In this document: piece by piece, positions 44,265 to 51,996 of the stretch | How the letters are laid out: the number at the start of each line of letters is the position of its first letter | How positions within the stretch are numbered: position 1 is the first letter of the stretch | From: an uncultured Bacteroidales bacterium | GTDB taxonomy: Bacteria; Bacteroidota; Bacteroidia; Bacteroidales; Bacteroidaceae | Length of the DNA stretch: 64,000 nucleotides | Direction: 5' to 3' | Assembly (NCBI GenBank): GCA_902802265.1 | Contig: CADCLN010000010.1 | Location: 27,293-91,292, forward strand | The notes under the pieces: generated by a model | The model's input: the letters and a program-made list of their open reading frames with translations, nothing else | Database searches by the model: none | What the model was told of the DNA's origin: nothing | Made by a program: the position numbers and the translations under genes

Positions 44265-45357
44265 CCTACTCACTCTGCGCAAACGGCTGGGGCTGGAACT
44301 ATGGCGACAGCGCGAAAACAACATCATCCGCGAGCACCCCCTGCGGCAACTCTTCTGGGAGTGTACCCTGCGCTGCAACCTGCACTGCCGTCACTGTGGC
44401 AGCGACTGCAAAGTGGCAGCCATGCAGCCCGACATGCCAGCGGCCGACTTCCTGCGCGTGCTCGACAGCATTGCCCTGCGCACTGACCCCCACCAGGTCT
44501 TTGTCATCGTCTCGGGTGGCGAACCCCTCATGCGCGACGACCTGGAAGCATGCTGCGCCGAAATCTATGCCAAAGGCTTCCCATGGGGCATGGTGACCAA
44601 CGGCCTCGCTCTCACGCCTGCCCGCTTCCGTGCCCTAATCAAAGCCGGACTCCATTCCATCACCATCAGCCTCGACGGACTGGAGGCAGACCACAACTGG
44701 ATGCGCGGGCACAAGGACAGCTTCCTAATGGTTGACAAAGCCATCGACATGCTGGTGAAAGCCCGTCCGCTGGTCTTCGACATCGTCACCTGCGTCAATC
44801 GCCGCAACTACCCCCAGCTCGCCGCCATCAAGCAATACCTCATCCAAAAGGGCGTCACCCACTGGCGCATCTTCACTGTCTTCCCCGCAGGCAGGGCAGC
44901 CAACGACCCCGACATGCGGCTGACAGCAGAGGAATTCAGGGGCACATTCGACTTCATCAAGGCTACCCGTCAGGAGGGGCGCATCCTTGCCAGCTACGGC
45001 TGCGAGGGATTTCTGGGAAGCTACGAAGCCGACGTGCGCGACCACTTCTTCACCTGCCAGGCAGGCATCGCCATCGGCTCGGTCCTCATCGACGGCTCCA
45101 TCGGCGCCTGCACCAGCATCCGTGCCGACTACAGCCAGGGCAACATCTACAGGGACGACTTTATGGATGTCTGGGAAAACCGCTACCTTCCCTACCGCGA
45201 TCACAGCTGGATGAAACAGGGCGACTGTGCCGACTGCTCCTACTTTCGCTATTGCCGAGGCAACGGCATGCATCTTCACGACGGCGACGGCCAGCTGCTG
45301 CTTTGCCACATGAAGCGCTTGCAGGAGAACCCGAAAGAAGGGGTAATACCAAGTTAA
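44257..45357 (+). CDS. Radical SAM/SPASM enzyme of the rSAM/lipoprotein system
   Basis: 366 residues from the ATG at 44257. The radical SAM cluster motif is CNLHCRHCGSDCK (CxxxCxxC, near residues 34-41), followed by VSGGEPLMRDDL and a TIM-barrel pattern (ITISLDGLEADHNWMRG). The C-terminal SPASM region has CQAGIAIG, GACTS, and GDCADCSYFRYC with a final LLCHM, enough cysteines for auxiliary iron-sulfur clusters. SPASM enzymes modify peptides, which fits the small lipoprotein encoded just upstream as substrate. The N-terminus RQRENNIIREHPLRQLFWECT is characteristic of the lipoprotein-associated subgroup. Repeat array 3 begins 32 bases after the stop. Confidence 0.87.
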   Translation: MNNLLTLRKRLGLELWRQRENNIIREHPLRQLFWECTLRCNLHCRHCGSDCKVAAMQPDMPAADFLRVLDSIALRTDPHQVFVIVSGGEPLMRDDLEACCAEIYAKGFPWGMVTNGLALTPARFRALIKAGLHSITISLDGLEADHNWMRGHKDSFLMVDKAIDMLVKARPLVFDIVTCVNRRNYPQLAAIKQYLIQKGVTHWRIFTVFPAGRAANDPDMRLTAEEFRGTFDFIKATRQEGRILASYGCEGFLGSYEADVRDHFFTCQAGIAIGSVLIDGSIGACTSIRADYSQGNIYRDDFMDVWENRYLPYRDHSWMKQGDCADCSYFRYCRGNGMHLHDGDGQLLLCHMKRLQENPKEGVIPS

Positions 45358-45388
45358 CGAGAGCTGGTGTCAGCATATCTATCTGAAA

Positions 45389-45512
45389 AGCAAAGTTCTC
45401 CCATCTCCGTAGCAAAGTTCTCTCGCTGCCGTGGGAGAACTTTGCTACGGGTCTGGCACTGCATTGCCACCGCAGCGAGAGAACTTTCCCACCGCAGCAG
45501 CAATGCAGTGCC
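45389..45512. repeat. Intergenic 22-bp-period array 3 (AACTTT-core and CTGCATT-core units)
   Basis: Units start at 45389, 45411, 45433, 45455, 45477 and 45499, again exactly 22 bases apart. Units 1 and 2 (AGCAAAGTTCTCYC) are the reverse complement of unit 3 (GGGAGAACTTTGCT); unit 4 (GGCACTGCATTGCC) is the reverse complement of unit 6 (AGCAATGCAGTGCC); unit 5 is GAGAGAACTTTCCC. Units 2 and 3 can form a 12-bp stem and units 4 and 6 a 13-bp stem. The AACTTT core recalls arrays 1 and 2. Confidence 0.88.
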
Positions 45513-45665
45513 ACTGACGTACAACTCCATTTCTCCATAAAGTTTTTGTGCCCGAAACGCTGCTTTGACTTCGCTTCAACGTCACCTTATCACCCTTTTT
45601 TCACTAAAGTTTGGCTTCGTCGAATTAAAGTTTGACAAATTTGCGTCATAAAATGACTGAATCGA

Positions 45666-45709
45666 TGTAACTTTAGTGCAACTTTCATGTAACTTTTATG
45701 CAACTTTTT
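45666..45709. repeat. 11-bp tandem repeat, four copies
   Basis: TGTAACTTTAG, TGCAACTTTCA, TGTAACTTTTA and TGCAACTTTTT follow one another with an exact 11-base period, half the 22-base period of the neighbouring array and sharing its AACTTT core. T and C alternate at the third position of each unit. Confidence 0.8.
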
Positions 45710-45810
45710 TCATCCTAATACAATGATTACAAACCGATTAACCACAAAGGTGCAACTTTGTTTCAAAAAACACCACAGGAACAAGCACGATGACGATTTT
45801 TTAAAACAAG

Positions 45811-45896
45811 GATTAAACGAATTGAACGGATTTTTTTGCCAGAGGGAGCTATCGTCAAGAAAGTCAATCCTTTTAAACCGTTCAATTCGTTTAATC
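45811..45896. repeat. Perfect 19-bp inverted repeat in the gap before rarA
   Basis: GATTAAACGAATTGAACGG (45811-45829) and its exact complement (45878-45896) are separated by 48 bases. The rest of the 634-base gap 45358-45991 holds array 3, an 11-bp repeat, and two TGTTGCAAA copies (45941-45957); I see no gene in it. It could serve as a terminator for rarA, which ends at 45992. Confidence 0.75.
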
Positions 45897-45991
45897 GTTC
45901 CGAAGGAACTTGTCGTACAAGAAAAGCCGTTTGCCACGAATGTTGCAAATGTTGCAAGCATTTTTTTCTGGACGGTAACCAGTCAGCGAAA

Positions 45992-47269
45992 TTACGGGTG
46001 GCAGTCGCCCCACAACTGCTGCATACGTTCTTTCAATTTGACTTCCTGCGGATTAGACTGTGCGTGCCAAAAGTGTTGCCCTTGCGCTTGGTCGGGCAGA
46101 AACTGCTGTCGCACGAAATTTCCTTCGTAATCATGGGCGTATTTGTAATCCTTTGCATAGCCCAATTGCGCCATCAATTGTGTGGGGGCATTGCGCAGGT
46201 GGAGCGGCACAGGCAGGTTGCCCGTCTGGCCGACATACTGCATGGCGTCGTTCACAGCCATGTAGGCAGAGTTGGACTTTGGGCTGGTGGCAAGGTAGAT
46301 GGTGGCTTCTGCCAGAGGGATGCGTCCTTCGGGCAAGCCGATCTTGTTGACGGCGTCGAAGGCGGCGTTGGCCAGCAGCAGGGCGTTGGGGTTGGCCAGG
46401 CCGATGTCTTCGGAGGCAGAGATGACCAGTCGGCGTGCAATGAAGAGAGGGTCTTCCCCACCCTCAATCATGCGAGCCAGGTAGTAGATGGCTGCATCGG
46501 GGTCGCTGCCGCGGATGGACTTGATGAAGGCTGAAATGATGTCGTAGTGCATCTCGCCATCCTTGTCGTATGCCAGCGGATTCTGCTGCAGGGCTTCGGT
46601 CACTATTTCGTCGGTTATCACGATGGTATCCTCTCCGCTGGCGGACTGACTTTCGCAGACCAGTTCCAAGATGTTGAGCAGTTTTCTGGCGTCGCCACCT
46701 GAGTAGCGAAGCAGTGAAATTGTTTCTTTAACTTCAATCTTTTTCTGTTTGAGAATCACGTCTTTCTCTATGGCTGATTGAAGTAATGCAAGAAGGTCAT
46801 CTTTTTCCAAAGATTTGAGCACATACACCTGGCAACGGGAGAGCAGCGGACGGATGATTTCGAAGGAAGGATTCTCCGTCGTGGCTCCTATCAGGGTGAT
46901 GACGCCCTGCTCCACAGCCCCCAGCAGCGAGTCTTGCTGCGACTTGGAGAAGCGGTGGATTTCGTCGATGAAAAGAATGGGTGAGTTTTGTCCGAAGAAG
47001 CGTGAACTTTTGGCTTTCTCGATGGTTTCGCGCACATCTTTCACCCCCGATGTGACGGCACTCAGCGTGAAGAAGGGCACGTCCAGCGTGTGGGCTATGA
47101 TGTTGGCGAGGGTGGTTTTTCCCACGCCTGGCGGTCCCCACAAGATGAAGGACGAGATGCGCCCCTGCTCCAGCATACGACGAATGACAGCACCCTCCCC
47201 AACCAGGTGGCGCTGTCCGATGTATTCGTCTATGGTCTTGGGCCTCAGCCGTTCAGCCAATGGTTGCAT
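45992..47269 (-). CDS. rarA: Replication-associated recombination protein A (AAA+ ATPase)
   Basis: 425 residues, normal length. RarA (MgsA, WRNIP1 family) acts at stalled replication forks with SSB. The AAA+ core has Walker A WGPPGVGKTTLAN, Walker B LFIDEIHRFSKSQQD, sensor 1 IGATTENPSFEI, and the family C-terminal part (KSIRGSDPDAAIYYLARMIEGGEDP, VPLHLRNAPTQLM, YAHDYEGNFVRQQFLP). It shares its start with the stop of the upstream DUF1573 gene (one-base overlap at 47269), so the two are coupled. Confidence 0.96.
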   Translation of the reverse strand: MQPLAERLRPKTIDEYIGQRHLVGEGAVIRRMLEQGRISSFILWGPPGVGKTTLANIIAHTLDVPFFTLSAVTSGVKDVRETIEKAKSSRFFGQNSPILFIDEIHRFSKSQQDSLLGAVEQGVITLIGATTENPSFEIIRPLLSRCQVYVLKSLEKDDLLALLQSAIEKDVILKQKKIEVKETISLLRYSGGDARKLLNILELVCESQSASGEDTIVITDEIVTEALQQNPLAYDKDGEMHYDIISAFIKSIRGSDPDAAIYYLARMIEGGEDPLFIARRLVISASEDIGLANPNALLLANAAFDAVNKIGLPEGRIPLAEATIYLATSPKSNSAYMAVNDAMQYVGQTGNLPVPLHLRNAPTQLMAQLGYAKDYKYAHDYEGNFVRQQFLPDQAQGQHFWHAQSNPQEVKLKERMQQLWGDCHP

Positions 47270-47670
47270 TACTCCTTCTTCGACACGGGCACGTCGCTCA
47301 TGGTGCCAGCGATGGCAAGGCGCACCAGTTCGTTCTTGCAGTTAGTGACGACGTTGATGGTTTTCTTGAAGCGACCAGGCATTTTGCCCGAACCGTTGTA
47401 GGTGACGACAATTTCGCCCGTGCCGCCAGGCGAAATGAAGTCCTTGGGGTAGTCGGCCACGGTACAGCCGCACGAGGGGCGCACCTGGTTGATGACCAGC
47501 TTTGCCTTTCCTGTGTTGGTAAACTTGAAGACACAGCGTTGCACGGGTTCGTCCATCGAAAATGTACCCATCTCGATGGTTGTCTTCTCAAATTTGATTT
47601 CGGGATACTTCTTGGCCTGAAGGGTGTAAAAACTCAGGACAGCAAGAAAAAATAACAGGGTTTTCTTCAT
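47269..47670 (-). CDS. DUF1573 domain secreted protein
   Basis: 133 residues with a signal peptide (MKKTLLFFLAVLSFYTLQA). The single immunoglobulin-like domain has the DUF1573 signature: FKFTNTGKAKLVINQVRPSCGCTVADYP and GTGEIVVTYNGSGKMPGRFKKTI. The SCGC cysteines probably bind metal or form a disulfide. The family is abundant in Bacteroidota and its role is unknown. It is transcribed with rarA from a promoter at about 47691-47698. Confidence 0.9.
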   Translation of the reverse strand: MKKTLLFFLAVLSFYTLQAKKYPEIKFEKTTIEMGTFSMDEPVQRCVFKFTNTGKAKLVINQVRPSCGCTVADYPKDFISPGGTGEIVVTYNGSGKMPGRFKKTINVVTNCKNELVRLAIAGTMSDVPVSKKE

Positions 47671-47690
47671 GTTTTTTACTTTTAGATGTG

Positions 47691-47761
47691 CAAAAGTACG
47701 TCAATTTTTCATTATTATACATAACTTGTGGTGGTTTTTTGATGTTTTTTTCGTAATTTTG
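47691..47761. promoter_or_regulatory. Divergent -7 elements between the DUF1573 gene and yidC
   Basis: TACTTTTG on the minus strand (plus-strand 47691-47698) faces the DUF1573/rarA pair. TAATTTTG on the plus strand (47754-47761) is 33 bases before the yidC start. Both match TAnnTTTG. Confidence 0.55.
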
Positions 47762-47794
47762 CCGCAATTTTGCATTTTGAGTAAAACATTTTCT

Positions 47795-49708
47795 ATGAAT
47801 TTAGACAAAAACACAGTGATTGGTTGGGTGCTGATGGCCCTGGTCATGTTTGGCTTTATCGCCTACGAGCGATACACCGCACCCACACAAGAAGAGATTC
47901 AACAATGGCAGGCTCAGCAGGATAGCATCAAGGCTGCCGAAATGAACAAACAACTGCAGAAGCAGACCCAGGAGACGCGGGCATTGATGGAACAAGCCAG
48001 CGACTCGCTCAATCCGCTGTTTGCGGCTTCGCAAAAGAATCCTGGCACCACTGTCATCAAGAACGAACTGCTGGCACTCACCATTGACAACCGCGGTGGA
48101 CAGCTGACGAAGGTGGAACTGCTGGATTCTACCTACAAGAATCAGCAGGGCGGCAATGTGGTGCTGTTTCAGGGGGAAGAAAACGTCTTCAACCTGCAGC
48201 TGGACGGAAAGACGGAGAATATCCACACGGGTGACCTCTACTTCTCTGCAACGGAACAGCAGGGCGGCAGCCTCACGATGAGTGCGCCCATCGGCAACGG
48301 TTCGCTCGACATCAGCTATTCACTGGTGCCCAACAGTTATTTGGTCAATATTGATATTCAAGCCCATGGCATTGAGGGTTTCTTCCCGTCGAAGACCAAG
48401 AGCATGAACATCCAGTGGAGTCAGCTGATGACGCAGCAGGAGAAGGGATGGGACTTTGAAAACCGCTACAGCACCATCACCTACCGCGACCTGGATGAAG
48501 ACACGCATGAACTCTCCAGCATGGGCGGCGACGAGGAAGAGGATGAGTTTGAAGAGAAGACAAAGTGGGTTTCTTTCAAGACTCAATTCTTTTCGCAGAT
48601 TCTCATTGCCGAACAGGGCTTTGGAATCAACCGCCTGAAATCGACGAAGGTGAACAAGGACGAGCAGCCTGGTTACCTAAAGACGCTGGAGGGTGACTTG
48701 ACGGCAGAGTTTGACCCTTCGGGCAAGAAGCCGACATCTTTCATCATGTATCTGGGACCCAACAAGTTTTCCACGCTGACCGAGAACGAAAAGCTCATCA
48801 GCAGCGATTCCGACCTCGACCTGCGTTCATTGGTCTATTTGGGCTGGCCTGTGATTCGCTGGATTAACCGTTTCTTCATGATTTACCTCTTCGACTGGCT
48901 CACTGGCTGGGGCTTGAACATGGGCATCGTGCTGCTGATTCTCACGCTGCTCATCAAGGTTCTGGTTTATCCGCTGATGAAGAAGTCGTACATGAGCAGT
49001 GCCCGTATGCGTGTGCTGCGGCCAAAGATTGAAGAGGTGACCAAGAAATATACCAAGCCCGAAGATGCCATGCTGAAACAGCAGGAAACCATGAAGCTCT
49101 ACAGCGAATACGGGGTGTCACCGATGGGTGGTTGTCTGCCGATGCTGATTCAGATGCCTGTGTGGATTGCCCTGTTCAACTTCATTCCGAATGCCATCGA
49201 ACTGCGTGGTCAGTCGTTCCTGTGGGCAAAAGATTTGTCCACCTACGACGATGTCATCAACTGGGGCTTCAACATCTGGGGCATTGGCGACCACATTTCG
49301 CTGTTCTGCATCCTGTGGTGTGTGGCTACGGTGGCCAGCTCCATGTTCTCCATGAAGCAGCAGCAAGACAGCATGACACCCGAACAGGCTCAGCAGATGT
49401 CGATGATGAAGTACATGACGTACATCATGCCGCTCATCTTCTTCTTCTCGTTCAACAACTACAGCAGCGGACTGAACTACTACTATTTCCTCTCGGCTCT
49501 GACCTCTGCCCTGATGATGTGGTATCTGCGCCGTTCCACGGACGATGCCAAACTGCTGGCACAGCTGGAGGAACGCCACAAGCAGCGCAAGGCTCAGGCT
49601 GCCACAGGCAAGAAGCCTTCGTCCATGATGAGCCGCCTGCAGGCCATGCAGCAGAAGCAAATGGAAATACTTCAACAACAGCAGCAAGCAAAAAAGAATG
49701 AACCATGA
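47795..49708 (+). CDS. yidC: Membrane protein insertase YidC
   Basis: 637 residues from the ATG at 47795 (MNLDKNTVIGWVLMALVM); the open frame upstream to 47669 is promoter DNA. First helix, then a large periplasmic beta domain (about 60-360), then the conserved insertase core with GWGLNMGIVLLILTLLIKVLVYPL and the hydrophilic-groove region. The C-terminal LPMLIQMPVWIALFNF and SALTSALMMWYLRR segments follow, and a Gln-, Lys-rich tail (QKQMEILQQQQQAKK) could touch ribosomes. It inserts inner-membrane proteins with or without Sec. The S9 peptidase start overlaps its stop (ATGA at 49705-49708). Confidence 0.97.
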   Translation: MNLDKNTVIGWVLMALVMFGFIAYERYTAPTQEEIQQWQAQQDSIKAAEMNKQLQKQTQETRALMEQASDSLNPLFAASQKNPGTTVIKNELLALTIDNRGGQLTKVELLDSTYKNQQGGNVVLFQGEENVFNLQLDGKTENIHTGDLYFSATEQQGGSLTMSAPIGNGSLDISYSLVPNSYLVNIDIQAHGIEGFFPSKTKSMNIQWSQLMTQQEKGWDFENRYSTITYRDLDEDTHELSSMGGDEEEDEFEEKTKWVSFKTQFFSQILIAEQGFGINRLKSTKVNKDEQPGYLKTLEGDLTAEFDPSGKKPTSFIMYLGPNKFSTLTENEKLISSDSDLDLRSLVYLGWPVIRWINRFFMIYLFDWLTGWGLNMGIVLLILTLLIKVLVYPLMKKSYMSSARMRVLRPKIEEVTKKYTKPEDAMLKQQETMKLYSEYGVSPMGGCLPMLIQMPVWIALFNFIPNAIELRGQSFLWAKDLSTYDDVINWGFNIWGIGDHISLFCILWCVATVASSMFSMKQQQDSMTPEQAQQMSMMKYMTYIMPLIFFFSFNNYSSGLNYYYFLSALTSALMMWYLRRSTDDAKLLAQLEERHKQRKAQAATGKKPSSMMSRLQAMQQKQMEILQQQQQAKKNEP

Positions 49709-51972
49709 TGAATAAAACCATTTTATTAGCAGGATTTTTATCTATGATGCACCTTGATGCTGATGCCCAATCCTTCATCGGACGTCAGACTCCCTCCGTT
49801 AAGGACCGCACGTTCACCCCTGAATTGCTCTGGGCAATGGGACGTATCGGCAGTGCCGACGCATCTCCCGACGGCAAGCAAGTGACCTATAACGTAAGCT
49901 ATTACAGTGTGTCGGAAAACAAGAGCCACACCGTGATTTACAGCATCGATACCGACGGAAAGAATGAGCGGCTACTCACCAAAGCAAACACCTCGGAAGT
50001 GGCACCCCAATATATCCAGGGGGGCAAACGCATTGCTTTCCTGGCGTTGGATGACGAGATGAATATGCAAGTGTGGTCGATGTTGACCGACGGCACAGAT
50101 CGCCGGCAGCTTTCCTTTGAAAAGGAGGATGTGGAAGACTTCATGTTCTCACCCGACGAGAAGAAGGTCATCCTGCTCAAAACCATCAAGTATGGACAAC
50201 GTACCAGCGACATTCATCCCGACTTGCAGAATACCAGCGGACGAGTCATCAACGACCTGATGTATCGCCATTGGGACGAATGGGTGGAGACGATTCCCCA
50301 CCCCTTCCTCGCCCATTTCGACGGCACAAAGATTTCGGGCGCAAAGGATATTCTGGAAGGTGAGCCTTACGAGTGTCCGATGAAACCCTTCGGCGGCATG
50401 GAGCAACTGGATTTTTCGCCAGACAGCAAAATGGTGGCTTATACTTGCCGCAAGCTGGAGGGGAAAGAATATGCCTGCTCAACGGATGCTGACATATACC
50501 TTTATAATATAGAGACAGGACAGACGAAGAACCTCTGCAAGCCTGCTGGCTACAGACGTCCAGCTGTGGATTACACAGAATCTCTGAAGAATCAATCGGT
50601 CAACGATGGCAACTTCAATGGCTACGACGCGAACCCCGCTTTTTCGCCAGACGGCAAGTACATTGCCTGGCAAAGCATGGAGCGCGACGGATATGAGTCT
50701 GACAAAATCAGACTGATGGTCTGCGAATTGGCTACCGGCAAGAAGACAGACCTCACCCTGGACTATGCCGCCAACGTGGATGCTTTCTGCTGGGCAACAG
50801 ACAGCAAGGACATCTTCATCCTCTCGGTATGGCATGGCACAACCCACATCAACATGGTCTCCATCGACAAGAAAAACGACTTGGGCAGCACGCTGATTCA
50901 GTCGGTAACGGGTGGTCAGTACGACTACATCAGCCTGACACCTTGCGGCAAACAGCTGCTCTGTGGTCGGCAGTCGATGAAACAGGCTACCGAACTGTAC
51001 CTTGTTGACCCTGCTGCATGTATCAAGGAAATGAAGGAGATACAGAAAAAGTATTCAGAGTCAACCTCGAAGCAAGAGCCTAAATCTGTCCGACAGCTTA
51101 CCCACGAAAACCAGTATTTCTACGACAATATTGACTGGGGCAATGTGGAGCCACGTTGGTGCAGTGCCACTGATGGTCAGTCCATTCTTTCCTGGATTAT
51201 CACTCCGCCCAACTTCAACCCCAACAAGAAATACCCAACGCTGCTTTTCTGCGAAGGCGGACCACAAAGTCCTGTAAGCCAGTTCTGGTCTTTCCGCTGG
51301 AACATGATGATTATGGCTGCCAACGGCTATGTGGTTGTGGCTCCCAACCGCCGCGGACTGCCTGGATTCGGTGTGGAGTGGAATGAGGAAATTTCAGAAA
51401 ACTATGGCGGGCAGTGCATGAACGACTACTTCTCTGCCATCGACGATGCTGCCGACAATCTGCCCTACGTTGACAAAGACCGGCTGGGCTGTGTGGGTGC
51501 CAGCTTCGGCGGTTTCTCAGTCTATTGGCTGGCAGGTCATCACAACAAACGTTTCAAGGCTTTCATTGCCCACGACGGCATTTTCAACTTGGAGCAGCAA
51601 TACCTGGAAACCGAAGAAATGTGGTTTGCCAACTGGGACATGGGCGGTGCTTACTGGAATGGTCATTCCAAGACTTTCGATAATTCGCCACATCGCTTTG
51701 TGGATAAGTGGGACACCCCCATCCTCTGCATTCAGGGTGAAAAGGACTATCGCATCGTGACGTCGCAAGCCATGTCAGCCTTCAATGCTGCCCAGCTGCG
51801 AGGCATTCCTTCTCAGTTGCTCATCTTCCCCGATGAAAACCACTGGGTGCTGAAACCCCAGAACGGCATCCTTTGGCAACGTACCTACTTCAACTGGCTG
51901 GATAAATATGTAAAGAACCCAATCGGCGAAAGAACAGAGTCGTACTTGGTGCCAGAAATTGCCAACGAATAA
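49705..51972 (+). CDS. Secreted S9-family (prolyl oligopeptidase-type) dipeptidyl peptidase
   Basis: 755 residues with a short signal peptide (MNKTILLAGFLSMMHLDADA). An N-terminal beta-propeller (about 45-480, with repeated SPDG and SPDSK turns) is followed by an alpha/beta hydrolase domain. The catalytic serine lies in GCVGASFGGFSVYW, the Asp in the CIQGEKDYRI region, and the His in DENHWVLKPQ. It resembles the periplasmic DPP5-like enzymes of Porphyromonas and Prevotella that release dipeptides from oligopeptides. Two major facilitator genes follow at short distance, one a POT peptide carrier, so the group probably serves peptide uptake. Confidence 0.92.
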   Translation: MMNKTILLAGFLSMMHLDADAQSFIGRQTPSVKDRTFTPELLWAMGRIGSADASPDGKQVTYNVSYYSVSENKSHTVIYSIDTDGKNERLLTKANTSEVAPQYIQGGKRIAFLALDDEMNMQVWSMLTDGTDRRQLSFEKEDVEDFMFSPDEKKVILLKTIKYGQRTSDIHPDLQNTSGRVINDLMYRHWDEWVETIPHPFLAHFDGTKISGAKDILEGEPYECPMKPFGGMEQLDFSPDSKMVAYTCRKLEGKEYACSTDADIYLYNIETGQTKNLCKPAGYRRPAVDYTESLKNQSVNDGNFNGYDANPAFSPDGKYIAWQSMERDGYESDKIRLMVCELATGKKTDLTLDYAANVDAFCWATDSKDIFILSVWHGTTHINMVSIDKKNDLGSTLIQSVTGGQYDYISLTPCGKQLLCGRQSMKQATELYLVDPAACIKEMKEIQKKYSESTSKQEPKSVRQLTHENQYFYDNIDWGNVEPRWCSATDGQSILSWIITPPNFNPNKKYPTLLFCEGGPQSPVSQFWSFRWNMMIMAANGYVVVAPNRRGLPGFGVEWNEEISENYGGQCMNDYFSAIDDAADNLPYVDKDRLGCVGASFGGFSVYWLAGHHNKRFKAFIAHDGIFNLEQQYLETEEMWFANWDMGGAYWNGHSKTFDNSPHRFVDKWDTPILCIQGEKDYRIVTSQAMSAFNAAQLRGIPSQLLIFPDENHWVLKPQNGILWQRTYFNWLDKYVKNPIGERTESYLVPEIANE

Positions 51973-51996
51973 AATTTTTTAATCCACACTATATCA

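Noticed and set aside
45723-46130. Possible small gene (135 codons) in the gap before rarA
   Set aside because: It runs through the 19-bp inverted repeat and into the end of rarA, has no recognisable domain, and its composition follows the repeats.
47669-47794. Upstream start for yidC
   Set aside because: The extra stretch contains the promoter element at 47754-47761, and YidC proteins start directly with the first helix as at 47795.
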